Assembly: GCA_031291685.1 (NCBI GenBank)
Contig: JARLIP010000335.1
Location: 1 to 38,465, forward strand
Length of the DNA stretch: 38,465 nucleotides
Direction of reading: 5' to 3'
DNA from: Caulobacteraceae bacterium
Lineage (GTDB): Bacteria; Pseudomonadota; Alphaproteobacteria; Caulobacterales; Caulobacteraceae
The position numbers and the translations under genes are program-made. Shown here piece after piece: positions 25,809-33,906 of the stretch. The notes beneath the pieces were generated by a model. It did no database searches. It was not told where the DNA came from and saw only the letters and a program-made list of their open reading frames with translations. The number at the start of each line of letters is the position of its first letter. Position 1 is the stretch's first letter.

Positions 25809-27599
25809 ATGTCCGTCCGCCGTCCCAGGGATCTGAACCGGAGCGCCTCCACGGTGGCCATGGCGACCGCCGACGGTCAGCCGCCCGCGGCGCCCCGTCT
25901 GTTCAACGACGACATGGGTGACAGCGCCTCCAAGGCGGCCCTGGCCAAGCTCAACACCGCCGTGGCCGAACTGCGCGCCCTGACCGTTCGCCCCCTGTTG
26001 CAACGGGCCATCGCCGCCATCGGCGCCGAGGACCACAAGACCGCCGCCGATCTGGCCCTGAAGGTGCTGCAGAGGGACGAACGCAACGGCTACGGCTGGT
26101 ACATCCTGGCCATCGCCCGGGAAAAGGCCGGGGATTTCAAGGGCTCCATCAGCTGCTACGAAAGCGCCCTGGCCCTCCTGCCCAACCACGGGGATATCGC
26201 CAACGACCTCGGACGCCTGGCCTTCCGCCTGGGCCTGAAGGAAGAAGCCGCCAAGTTCTTTGCTCACTATCGCGCCGCCCATCCCGACTGCGCCCAGGGC
26301 GCCAACAACCTGGCCTGCGCCCTGCGGGATCTGCACGACTATGAGGGCGCCATCGGCGTGCTCCGGCCCGCGATCCAGGCCCACCCCGAATCCTCGCCCC
26401 TGTGGAACACCCTGGGCACCATCCTCAGCGAACAGGGCCAGTCGGCCAACGCCATGATCTTCTTCGAGGAAGCCCTGCGTTGTGAGCCGAGCTTCGCCAA
26501 GGCCCGCTACAACCTTGCCAATGCCAAGCTGGATATCGGCGATCTGGAGGGCGCCCTGGCCGATTGCGAGGCGGCCATGAAGATCGCCTCGACCCCCGCG
26601 GACCTGACCATGATGCGCCTGGCCCGCTCGACCATGCTGCTGTGCGCGGGCCGGGTCGGCGAGGGCTGGGACGACTACGAGGCTCGGATCGACCCCAATT
26701 TCGCCGATGTCACCCACTTCATGATCGACCGCCCCCGCTGGACGCCGGGAGCGGATCTGGCGGGCAAGTCCATGCTGCTGATGGGCGAGCAGGGCCTGGG
26801 GGACGAGGTGGCCTTCGCCAATGTGATCCCTGACATTCTCGAAGCCCTCGGGCCGGAGGGAAAACTGACCATCGCTGTCGAGCCCCGGCTGATTCCCCTC
26901 TTCCAGCGCGCCTTCCCCACCGCGGAAATCGGCGCCCACGCCACCTACAAGGTCGACGCCCACACTATCCGCGGCGCGCCCTTCGTCGATCAGGCGAAGA
27001 TCGACCTGTGGACCCCCATCGCTTCTCTCCTTCGCCACTTTCGGCGCAGCCCGGAGGCCTTCCCCAACCGCCCGCGCTACATGATCGCCGATCCGGTCCA
27101 GGTGGATCACTGGCGGGGCCAGATCGCGTCCCTGCCGGGCCTCAAGGTCGGCCTGTTGTGGAAGAGCCTGAAACTGGACGGCTCGCGCCTGCGTCAGTTT
27201 TCCCCCTTTGAGCAATGGCGCCCGGTCCTGGAGACCAAGGGGGTCAGTTTCGTCAATCTGCAGTATGGCGACTGCGCCGCCGAACTGGCCCAGGCCAAGG
27301 CCGAATTGGGAATCGACATCCATCAGCCCCAGGGAATCGATCTGAAGCAGGATCTGGACGGCGTCGCGGCCCTGTCCTGCGCCATGGACCTGATCATCGG
27401 CCCGGCCAACGCCACCTCCAGCATCGCCGCGGCTTGCGGGGCGCCCCTGTGGATGATCTCCGCCCCCGGCGCCTGGCCCCGGATGGGGACCGACCGCTAT
27501 CCCTGGTATCCCCAGGTTCGCGCCTTCATCCCCGGCGGTTTCCACCAATGGGGCCAGTTGATGCCACAGGTCGCCGAGGCCCTGGCGGGGCTCACCTGA
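25809..27599 (+). CDS. flmG: FlmG-like TPR flagellin glycosyltransferase
   Basis: 596 residues. Tetratricopeptide repeats span about 75-280 (AADLALKVLQRDERNGYGWYILAIAREKAGDFKGS, DIANDLGRLAFRLGLKEEAAKFF, SPLWNTLGTILSEQGQSANAMIFFEEALRCEPSFAKARYNLANAKLDIGDLEGAL). A glycosyltransferase domain follows, with GEQGLGDEVAFANV (326-339), KVGLLWKS, and a C-terminal donor-site region IIGPANATSSIAAACGAPLWM and DRYPWYPQVRAF. In C. crescentus FlmG binds flagellin by its TPR part and attaches pseudaminic acid; the architecture and locus match. The start ATG at 25809 lacks a good Shine-Dalgarno, and later ATGs (for example codon 36, MGDSASKAALAKLN) cannot be excluded. Divergent from the AAC(3)-like gene by 177 bases. 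Confidence 0.85.
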   Translation: MSVRRPRDLNRSASTVAMATADGQPPAAPRLFNDDMGDSASKAALAKLNTAVAELRALTVRPLLQRAIAAIGAEDHKTAADLALKVLQRDERNGYGWYILAIAREKAGDFKGSISCYESALALLPNHGDIANDLGRLAFRLGLKEEAAKFFAHYRAAHPDCAQGANNLACALRDLHDYEGAIGVLRPAIQAHPESSPLWNTLGTILSEQGQSANAMIFFEEALRCEPSFAKARYNLANAKLDIGDLEGALADCEAAMKIASTPADLTMMRLARSTMLLCAGRVGEGWDDYEARIDPNFADVTHFMIDRPRWTPGADLAGKSMLLMGEQGLGDEVAFANVIPDILEALGPEGKLTIAVEPRLIPLFQRAFPTAEIGAHATYKVDAHTIRGAPFVDQAKIDLWTPIASLLRHFRRSPEAFPNRPRYMIADPVQVDHWRGQIASLPGLKVGLLWKSLKLDGSRLRQFSPFEQWRPVLETKGVSFVNLQYGDCAAELAQAKAELGIDIHQPQGIDLKQDLDGVAALSCAMDLIIGPANATSSIAAACGAPLWMISAPGAWPRMGTDRYPWYPQVRAFIPGGFHQWGQLMPQVAEALAGLT

Positions 27600-27769
27600 A
27601 CCGCCACTTCCCCAGCGGAACAACGCGCCGAGCCCATCCCGCCGACTCAGATTCGCAGCAGGCTGACGAATGGCCGCGCGCGAATGGGCTTGCAACCCGC
27701 TAGGCTGTCCGTAGTCTAGGGCAACTCGAACAGTTGTTAGAGACGCCGCCGGGCGCCGAAGGGGATGTG

Positions 27770-28642
27770 ATGAGCCAGCGTTTTGAGGGGACCAGCGACT
27801 ACGTCGCCACCGAGGATCTGAAGGTGGCCGTAAACGCCGCGATCGCTCTTGAGCGCCCGCTGCTGATCAAGGGCGAACCAGGCACCGGCAAGACCGTACT
27901 GGCCTATGAAGTGGCCAAGTCGCTGAACGCGCCCCTGCTCACCTGGCACATCAAATCCACCACCAAGGCCCAGCAGGGCCTCTATGAATACGACGCCGTC
28001 ACCCGTCTGCGCGACAGCCAGCTGGGCGACGAGCGGGTCAAGGACGTCAAGAACTACATCAAGCAGGGCAAGCTCTGGGAAGCCTTCCAGGCGCCGCAGC
28101 GGCCCGTGCTGCTGATCGACGAGATCGACAAGGCCGATATCGAATTCCCCAACGATCTGCTGCAAGAGCTCGATCGGATGGAGTTCTACGTTTATGAGAC
28201 CAACGAGACCATCAAGGCGGCGATCCGCCCGGTGGTGATCATCACCTCCAACAACGAAAAGGAGCTGCCGGACGCCTTCCTGCGCCGCTGCTTCTTCCAC
28301 TACATCCGTTTCCCCGAGGCCGAGACGATGAACGCCATCGTCGACGTCCACTTCCCCGGCATCAAGAAGAAGCTGGTCAGCGAGGCCCTGCGCATCTTCT
28401 ATGACATGCGCAAGGTGCCAGGCCTGAAGAAGAAGCCCTCCACCTCGGAGCTCCTGGACTGGCTCAAGCTGCTGCTGGTCGAGGACATTGACGACGAGGC
28501 CCTGCGCGAACGCGATCCCACCAAGCTGATCCCACCCCTGCACGGCGCCCTGCTGAAGAACGAGCAGGACGTGCACCTGTTCGAGCGCCTGGCCTTCCTG
28601 GCCCGCCGAGAAGGCGCCGGCGGCCGTCCCGGGCAGTCCTGA
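27770..28642 (+). CDS. MoxR-family AAA+ ATPase
   Basis: 290-residue AAA+ ATPase of the MoxR group, chaperone-like enzymes that remodel or load metals into target proteins, usually with a partner VWA-domain protein. Walker A GEPGTGKT (about 36-43), Walker B VLLIDEIDKAD, sensor 1 IITSNNEKELPDAFLRRC and the C-terminal lid (KKKPSTSELLDWLKLLL) are present. I chose the ATG at 27770, preceded by AAGGGGAT, over an upstream in-frame codon. The expected VWA (CoxE-like) partner is not next to it: the next gene is a lipoprotein. Two GANTC sites (27644, 27650) lie upstream. Confidence 0.92.
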   Translation: MSQRFEGTSDYVATEDLKVAVNAAIALERPLLIKGEPGTGKTVLAYEVAKSLNAPLLTWHIKSTTKAQQGLYEYDAVTRLRDSQLGDERVKDVKNYIKQGKLWEAFQAPQRPVLLIDEIDKADIEFPNDLLQELDRMEFYVYETNETIKAAIRPVVIITSNNEKELPDAFLRRCFFHYIRFPEAETMNAIVDVHFPGIKKKLVSEALRIFYDMRKVPGLKKKPSTSELLDWLKLLLVEDIDDEALRERDPTKLIPPLHGALLKNEQDVHLFERLAFLARREGAGGRPGQS

Positions 28643-28736
28643 GAGCGGAGCGGGGCCGTCCCTTACCGCGAATTCACTGGACCTTAGGGGACCTGCGGAC
28701 AAGGCTGTGAGCCTGGTTCACGGTGGAAAGCCCCAT

Positions 28737-29480
28737 ATGTCAAAAAGCCTGATGGTCGCGGGGGTCGTATTGGCGGGCGCCGCCGGATTGGCCGCGTGCC
28801 ATCCCCTGCGTCAGGCCCTGCATCTGCGGTCCGATCGGCCTATGACCGTGGCCGCCAGCCTGACCTGCCCCCCGGTCCAGGGACGCCTGATCCGCGTCTC
28901 CACGGACGCCGATGGTCAAGCCTGCGCCTATCGGGGTCAGAACGATGACGCCATCACCCTCACCCGCCTGGACCTGAACGGGCGTTCGCCGCGGGACGCC
29001 CTGGCGGGCGCCGAGGGCCAGCTACGGAGCCAGATGAGCTCCGCCCCGGTCTCGTCCGAGCCCCCGGGTGCGCCCACCGACCGCGATCATGGGGACCACG
29101 CCAAGGTCGACCTGCCCTTCGTCCATGTCGATGCGGACAACGACAGGGCCCACGTCCAGGTGTTCGGGGTAAGCATCGACGCGGACAATGACAACGCCCA
29201 CGTCAACACCAACTGGGGCTCCAAACACGCGGTGATCAAGGCCGGGCCGGAGGGCGCCGAGATCCGGGCCGAGGACATACGCAAGGGTGACGCCAACCTA
29301 GTTTACATCCTGGCCAGCGACGAGCCTGGCCCCTCAGGCTATCGCAGCCTGGGCTATATCGCCCGCGGCCCCGCCAACGGCCCCCTGGTGGTCGCCACCT
29401 TCAAGAGCAAGGCTGAACACCACCACGACATACACAACCACGACCTCGACCAGTTGATCGCGTTGAACATCACGCAGTAG
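28737..29480 (+). CDS. Hypothetical lipoprotein with duplicated DADND motif
   Basis: 247 residues. The signal peptide MSKSLMVAGVVLAGAAGLAAC has a good lipobox (LAAC, Cys21), so a lipoprotein. An Asp-rich segment occurs twice: VHVDADNDRAHVQV and VSIDADNDNAHVNT, spaced by a few residues, resembling short beta-hairpins with possible metal-binding loops. Two further cysteines (TCPPVQG, ACAYRGQ) may pair. The C-terminus has a His-rich stretch (AEHHHDIHNHDLDQL). I do not recognise the family. The ATG at 28737 follows GGAAAG; a GTG at 28707 is less likely. Its stop overlaps the convergent ClC gene by 11 bases. Confidence 0.7.
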   Translation: MSKSLMVAGVVLAGAAGLAACHPLRQALHLRSDRPMTVAASLTCPPVQGRLIRVSTDADGQACAYRGQNDDAITLTRLDLNGRSPRDALAGAEGQLRSQMSSAPVSSEPPGAPTDRDHGDHAKVDLPFVHVDADNDRAHVQVFGVSIDADNDNAHVNTNWGSKHAVIKAGPEGAEIRAEDIRKGDANLVYILASDEPGPSGYRSLGYIARGPANGPLVVATFKSKAEHHHDIHNHDLDQLIALNITQ

Positions 29481-30774
29481 CGGATGCGGCCCAGCCCCGC
29501 GCCAGGGCGTGATAGATCGGCTCGGGCGCGATCACCTCGGCGCAGCGGCGGGCGATCAGGGTGGCCAGCAGCAGCGGGCCCACCAAGCCCGGGTCACGGG
29601 TCATCTCCATCAGGATCACTGCGCTGGTCAGGGGCGCCTGGACGACACCGGCCAGATAGGCGGCCATCCCCAGGGTGACCGCATCACGGCCAACGGCCCA
29701 GGGCGCCAGGTGTGCGAATAGGGCGCCGAGCCCAGCACCAGTGGCCAAGGAAGGCGCAAAGATCCCTCCGGGAGCGCCACTGACCGCCGCCGCCAGGGTG
29801 GCCATCCATTTCCCTAGCGCCAGTCGCCAGCCTGACGCGAAATGACCAAGCAGCAGCGACTTGGCCTCCTCGTAGCCGGCTCCATAGGCCACGCCCCCGC
29901 TGAGCAACGCGGTGAGGGCCGCCACGGCCCCGCAAAGGCCGGCGAAGGTCACCGGCCTTGCCGACTTGAATCGGTTGACGGGATTGCGCCCCGCCAGGAT
30001 CGCGATCATCAGCCGGGAGAACACGCCGCCCGCCAGACCGGCGGCGATGCCGATCAGCGGCGCGCTGAACCAGGAGCTCCAACTGGCCTGGCCGCTCATC
30101 TCGCCGAAATAAGCGTAGTTGCCCGCAAGGGCGAAGGCGGCGACGCCAGCGGCCAACACGGTCAAAATCACCACCGTATTGGTGCGTTTGTCGAAACCCT
30201 TGGCCAGTTCGTCCACCGCAAACACGATTCCGGCGATAGGCGCGTTAAACGCCGCCGCCACCCCAGCGGCGCCGCCAGCGATCAGCAGGGTGTGCCTCCC
30301 AGGCCCGCCGCGCAGGCGCATCGTCATGAAGGCGATGACCGCGGCGGCGACCTGAACCGTCGGACCCTCCCGCCCGATCGAGGCGCCGAACACCAGGAAC
30401 AGGCATGCCAACACGATCTTCCATGCCGCGGTCTTCAACGAAATGCGCGTGTCAGCCGCCCGGCGATCACCGCGGCCCTCGGAGGCGGCGATCACCTGAG
30501 GAATGCCACTCCCCGCCGAAGCCGGCGCCAATAGGCCCGTCAGCCAAACCACCAGTGGGAACCCCACCAGGAGAAGCACGGGCCCAATCCAGACGCTATG
30601 GCCGATAAGGGCTGTATGCGCGGTCATGGCCGCGTCACAGAGCTTGGCGAACACCACGGCGACGACCCCCGCCGTTACGGCGGCGCCCACGACCATGGCC
30701 GTGCGCAGGGTGCGCCTTGTGCGATGACGAAAGAGAATACGGGGCCGGTCCAGGGCGAGGGCGAAGCGAGGCAT
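29470..30774 (-). CDS. ClC-family chloride transporter
   Basis: 434-residue inner-membrane protein with many hydrophobic helices. The three ClC selectivity signatures are present: GSGIPQVIA, GREGPTVQ (external gating Glu) and GGIFAPS. The intracellular proton glutamate is probably the Glu of FAVDELAKGF after FNAPIAG, which suggests a chloride/proton antiporter rather than a channel. No CBS domain follows. I chose the ATG at 30774 (MPRFALALDRP) with AGGA upstream; a TTG at 30792 adds six residues. Convergent with and overlapping the lipoprotein gene by 11 bases. Confidence 0.93.
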   Translation of the reverse strand: MPRFALALDRPRILFRHRTRRTLRTAMVVGAAVTAGVVAVVFAKLCDAAMTAHTALIGHSVWIGPVLLLVGFPLVVWLTGLLAPASAGSGIPQVIAASEGRGDRRAADTRISLKTAAWKIVLACLFLVFGASIGREGPTVQVAAAVIAFMTMRLRGGPGRHTLLIAGGAAGVAAAFNAPIAGIVFAVDELAKGFDKRTNTVVILTVLAAGVAAFALAGNYAYFGEMSGQASWSSWFSAPLIGIAAGLAGGVFSRLMIAILAGRNPVNRFKSARPVTFAGLCGAVAALTALLSGGVAYGAGYEEAKSLLLGHFASGWRLALGKWMATLAAAVSGAPGGIFAPSLATGAGLGALFAHLAPWAVGRDAVTLGMAAYLAGVVQAPLTSAVILMEMTRDPGLVGPLLLATLIARRCAEVIAPEPIYHALARGWAASATA

Positions 30775-30829
30775 GCGTCCTGCTAAGCCCAAGCCTGGGC
30801 GGCTTCAAGGCGAAGAGGTCAGTCGCTCC

Positions 30830-31198
30830 CTACGCCGGAACCACCTCCGTGACCTTGTAGGTCAACAGCCGGCCGTCCTCGTCAGTGACGCTGACATATT
30901 CACCCACGGAAAAGCGATGATCGCCGATGCGGTAGATCGGCTCGTCCGCCTCGGTGTCCTGATCGTAGTCGAAGAACCAGCGTCCGTTGCGATGGACCAG
31001 CTTGCCCTCCGCCGGATCTTCGTCCGGCGCGAAGCGGCGAACTTCGCACGCATCGCGGACGGCGCGAAAGGCATGTTCGTCCAGCTTGCCGTCCTCGGTC
31101 AGGGGCGCCACCACGGAATAGCCGCGATGATCGTCGCCATCGGCGAATTCGGTTCCGGGATTGCGCGCAAGGCGCATGACGATACGGTTGAGACCCAT
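30830..31198 (-). CDS. Small conserved-type hypothetical protein
   Basis: 122 residues, no recognised family. The sequence is acidic and soluble: GLNRIVMRLARNPGTEFADGDDHRGYSVVAPLTEDGKLD, then RNGRWFFDYDQDTEADEPIYRIGDHRFSVGEYVSVTDEDGRLLTYKVTEVVP, which looks like a small beta-barrel. I chose the ATG at 31198 because AAGGAGGA (31206-31213) is ideally placed; a longer in-frame reading would run through the inverted repeats upstream. It lies downstream of the universal stress protein on the same strand, separated by the palindrome cluster. Confidence 0.75.
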   Translation of the reverse strand: MGLNRIVMRLARNPGTEFADGDDHRGYSVVAPLTEDGKLDEHAFRAVRDACEVRRFAPDEDPAEGKLVHRNGRWFFDYDQDTEADEPIYRIGDHRFSVGEYVSVTDEDGRLLTYKVTEVVPA

Positions 31199-31228
31199 CG
31201 AGGAGTCCTCCTTATTGTTGTCGTGACC

Positions 31229-31322
31229 TAAGCAAACCTTTGCAGGTTTGCTTACACTAGGGACTCTTAGCAGCATTGATTTTGCTTCCAAAAAAGCAAA
31301 ATCAATCGTGGCTTCAGCCACG
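31229..31322. repeat. Cluster of three tight inverted repeats
   Basis: Between the universal stress protein stop and the small hypothetical lie three perfect dyads: TAAGCAAACCT / AGGTTTGCTTA (31229-31239, 31244-31254, loop 4), ATTGATTTTGCTT / AAGCAAAATCAAT (31275-31287, 31294-31306, loop 6) and CGTGGCT / AGCCACG (31307-31313, 31316-31322, loop 2). An outer arm pair TTAGCAGC / GCTGCTTA (31267-31274, 31327-31334) is 7 of 8 complementary. The last repeat plus the T-run of the middle one could terminate usp transcription. GANTC sites lie at 31203 and 31262. Confidence 0.8.
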
Positions 31323-31331
31323 CGAGGCTGC

Positions 31332-32162
31332 TTAGTGGGACAGGAACAGGCTGGGCGCGCCGGTGGCGTTCAGGAACGAACGCGTGGCCCCGCCGAAGAT
31401 GAATTCCTGCAGGCGCGGGTGACCGAAGGCGCCGGCCACCAGGATATCCGCGCTGACCTCCTTGGCCGCCGCCAAGAGCAGGGTGGCCGCGTCGCCGCCA
31501 TCGCTGATGCCATGGATATCAGCGGTGACGCCCCGTTCGGCGAAGAAGGTCTGCAGGCGCTTGGGCTCGAAATAGCGGGAGGACGAGGCCGGGGCGGCGA
31601 TGATCACCACCCGCTCCGCCTTTTGCAGCAGGGGCAAGGCCGTGCGGGCCGCGCGGCTGGCTTCCTTGCCGCCGTCCCAGGCCACCGCGATACAGCCGTC
31701 AGCCTTCAGGCCAGGGCGCGCCACGATGGTCGGCCGCTGCTCATCGGCGACGATCTGCTGGAAGCTTTCCGCCAGGGGGCCGCGACCACGGGCGGTGGCG
31801 TCATCGAACACCACCACATCCGCAAGCCGGCCCTCCATCGACAGGGCGGCCCAGACCGGCGAGTTCAGAGCCGTGAAGGTCTTGCGTTCATAGGCCAGGG
31901 CGTCAAACGAGGCCCGGGCGGCCCGCTCGCCCTCGGCGGCGGCGTCCTTCAGGCTCTGGACCGCGGTGACCTGCACCCCGCCCATGAACCCCTCGCCCAT
32001 CCAGGGCATCAGGTCCGCCACATCCGCCGGAGCATAGACCGCCGAAACCTCGGCGTTGAACGGCGCGGCCAAGGTGGCGGCGGCGGTCAGCACGGCCGCG
32101 TCGGCGTCCCCGCCGGCGACGGGCGCCATGATCCTCGCCCAGCTCACACCTTGATTGGCCAT
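31332..32162 (-). CDS. Universal stress protein (double-length)
   Basis: 276 residues, twice the length of a single UspA domain. The C-terminal half is a recognisable Usp domain, with CIAVAWDGGKEASRAARTALPLLQKAERVVIIAA and the nucleotide-loop region ADILVAGAFGHPRLQEFIFGGATRSFLNATGAPSLFLSH (G-2X-G-9X-G). The N-terminal half (RIMAPVAGGDADAAVLTAAATLAAPFNAEVSAVYA ... DVVVFDD) is a degenerate Usp repeat. Such tandem proteins are induced by stress and may bind ATP or other ligands. The start is ATG at 32162. It is followed by the palindrome cluster. Confidence 0.9.
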   Translation of the reverse strand: MANQGVSWARIMAPVAGGDADAAVLTAAATLAAPFNAEVSAVYAPADVADLMPWMGEGFMGGVQVTAVQSLKDAAAEGERAARASFDALAYERKTFTALNSPVWAALSMEGRLADVVVFDDATARGRGPLAESFQQIVADEQRPTIVARPGLKADGCIAVAWDGGKEASRAARTALPLLQKAERVVIIAAPASSSRYFEPKRLQTFFAERGVTADIHGISDGGDAATLLLAAAKEVSADILVAGAFGHPRLQEFIFGGATRSFLNATGAPSLFLSH

Positions 32163-32254
32163 TCGAATACTCCTTGGTTGCGGACAACGCGCTATTCGTT
32201 TCTACGCTCGTGTCGCGGCGATCATAATTGATTTACAGCAAAAGGAACGAGTTC

Positions 32255-32908
32255 GTGGCCAAAGGGCTCCGTAAAGGTAGCAAGGTCGAAACGCCCCGCG
32301 CGTGGCAAAGGATGCTGTCGGGCCGCCGCCTGGACCTGCTTGACCCCTCCCCCATGGACATCGAGATCGAGGACATCGCCCACGGCCTTGCCCGCGTCGC
32401 CCGCTGGAACGGCCAGACCACCGGCGAGCACGGCTTTTCCGTCGCCCAGCACTCCATGGTGGTCGAGGAGATCGCCGCCCATATCGAACCGGGCCTGGAG
32501 CCCCGCTGGCGCCTGGCGGCCCTGCTGCACGACGCCCCGGAATATGTGATCGGCGACATGATCTCCCCGTTCAAGACGGCCTTGGGGATCAACTACCGGG
32601 AATTCGAGGACCGACTGGAGGCGGCGATCCACATCCGCTTTGGCCTGCCGGCCAAGGTCCCGGCCAAGATCAAGGCCTTGATCAAGCAGGCCGACCGGGC
32701 CTGCGCCTATTTCGAGGCGACCCAGCTGGCGGGTTTCACCTCCGCGGAATCCCTCAAGCTGTTCGGCGCGCCACCCTCGGGCTACCTCCTGACCATCGAT
32801 CCTCAGCCCGCCTTCGTGGCCCAGGATCACTATGTGCGGCGCTTCCACCTTCTGTCCGAGGCGGCGGGCTACAGCCCCACCCCCGCGGCGGCCTTCGACA
32901 CCGAATAG
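32255..32908 (+). CDS. HD-domain hydrolase (YfbR-like)
   Basis: 217 residues. The HD-superfamily phosphohydrolase core is clear: TTGEHGFSVAQHSMVVEEI (first His), LAALLHDAPEYVIGDMISPFK (HD pair), and KQADRACAYFEATQLAGF (last Asp). The closest characterised type is YfbR, a 5'-deoxynucleotidase, but specificity cannot be read here. I chose GTG at 32255 because AGGAACGA lies properly upstream and the TTG at 32228 would lie in the leader. It is 8 bases upstream of the NadQ-type regulator, with which it probably forms an operon, hinting at nucleotide or NAD metabolism. Confidence 0.85.
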   Translation: MAKGLRKGSKVETPRAWQRMLSGRRLDLLDPSPMDIEIEDIAHGLARVARWNGQTTGEHGFSVAQHSMVVEEIAAHIEPGLEPRWRLAALLHDAPEYVIGDMISPFKTALGINYREFEDRLEAAIHIRFGLPAKVPAKIKALIKQADRACAYFEATQLAGFTSAESLKLFGAPPSGYLLTIDPQPAFVAQDHYVRRFHLLSEAAGYSPTPAAAFDTE

Positions 32909-32916
32909 GCCCGGCC

Positions 32917-33894
32917 GTGAGCGAGATCGTCATCGGGCTGTCGGCCGTGGTGGTCGCCGTGCGCAAGAGCGAGGCGGTGGTCCTGACCGTACGTCCGCAC
33001 GACGCGCTCACCCACGAGACCTCGGCCCTGGCCGGCCTGCCCTTCGGTCCCTTCGACCCCGATGGTCACCGCACCTTCGAGCTGGGCCTGCGGGCCTTCG
33101 TCACCCAGCAGACCCGGTTCGAGCTTGGCTATGTGGAGCAGCTCTACACCTTCGGCGACAAGGGCCGCGACGCCCCACGGGCCGATGTCGGCGCCGGCGC
33201 CGCCCGGGTGATCTCGGTGGGCTATCTCGCCCTTACCCCCCAGGCCGTCCAGGCCCTGGGCCCCGACACGGTCTGGACGCCGATGCGGAAGTTCTTCCCC
33301 TGGGAGGACTGGCGCCGAGGCCGGCCAAGCCTGATCGACGAGGTGATCGCCCCGCCCCTGTTGCGCTGGGCCCGCCCCCCCGAGCGTCTGGCCCGGGCGC
33401 GCCTGCTGTTCGCCCTGGACGGCGCGCCATGGAACGAAGAGCGAGTGCTGGAGCGTTACGAACTGCTCTATGAGGCGGGGCTGGCCCCCGAGGCGGACCG
33501 CGACCGGGAGCGCGAGCGCGGCGGGCGCCCCGCCGAGCCCAGCCAATACGCCCCAGGCCTGGGCGAGCCCATGCTCTCCGACCACCGCCGCATCCTGGCC
33601 ACCGCCCTGGGGCGCCTGCGGGGTAAGCTGAAATACCGCCCCGTGGTGTTCGAGCTGACCCCGCCGGAATTCACCCTGTCCCAGCTGCAGCGCACGGTGG
33701 AGGCCATCGCCGGCGTCACCCTGCACAAGCAGAACTTCCGCCGAAGCCTGGAGCGCACCGACCTGGTGGAGGGGCTCGGTCGCCTACACGCCGAGACCGG
33801 CGGTCGCCCCGCCGAATTGTTCCGCTTCCGCCGCGAACTGGTCCGCTCCGGCCGCGCCCCCGGCCTCGCCCTGCCCCTGCTGCGGGAGGGGTGA
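32917..33894 (+). CDS. NadQ-type regulator (degenerate Nudix plus winged helix)
   Basis: 325 residues. The N-terminal part (to about 150) is Nudix-like: LPFGPFDPDGHRTFELGLRAFVTQQTRFELGYVEQLYTFGDKGRD. The catalytic REUxEE residues are absent (AFVTQQT instead), so it should bind but not hydrolyse a nucleotide. The C-terminal part (about 210-325; GKLKYRPVVFELTPPEFTLSQLQRTVEAIAGVTLHKQNFRRSLER) is the winged-helix DNA-binding region. This is the architecture of the NAD-synthesis repressor NadQ of alphaproteobacteria, as I remember it. The start is GTG at 32917, 8 bases after the HD gene. Its target promoters are not obvious in the window. Confidence 0.75.
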   Translation: MSEIVIGLSAVVVAVRKSEAVVLTVRPHDALTHETSALAGLPFGPFDPDGHRTFELGLRAFVTQQTRFELGYVEQLYTFGDKGRDAPRADVGAGAARVISVGYLALTPQAVQALGPDTVWTPMRKFFPWEDWRRGRPSLIDEVIAPPLLRWARPPERLARARLLFALDGAPWNEERVLERYELLYEAGLAPEADRDRERERGGRPAEPSQYAPGLGEPMLSDHRRILATALGRLRGKLKYRPVVFELTPPEFTLSQLQRTVEAIAGVTLHKQNFRRSLERTDLVEGLGRLHAETGGRPAELFRFRRELVRSGRAPGLALPLLREG

Positions 33895-33906
33895 GGCCTC
33901 CCAGGC

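Noticed and set aside
25755-27695. 646-codon open frame antisense to flmG
   Set aside because: It is a high-GC shadow of the flmG coding frame: the sequence is Gly/Gln/Asp/Leu-rich without domain motifs, and the plus-strand protein has clear TPR and glycosyltransferase motifs.
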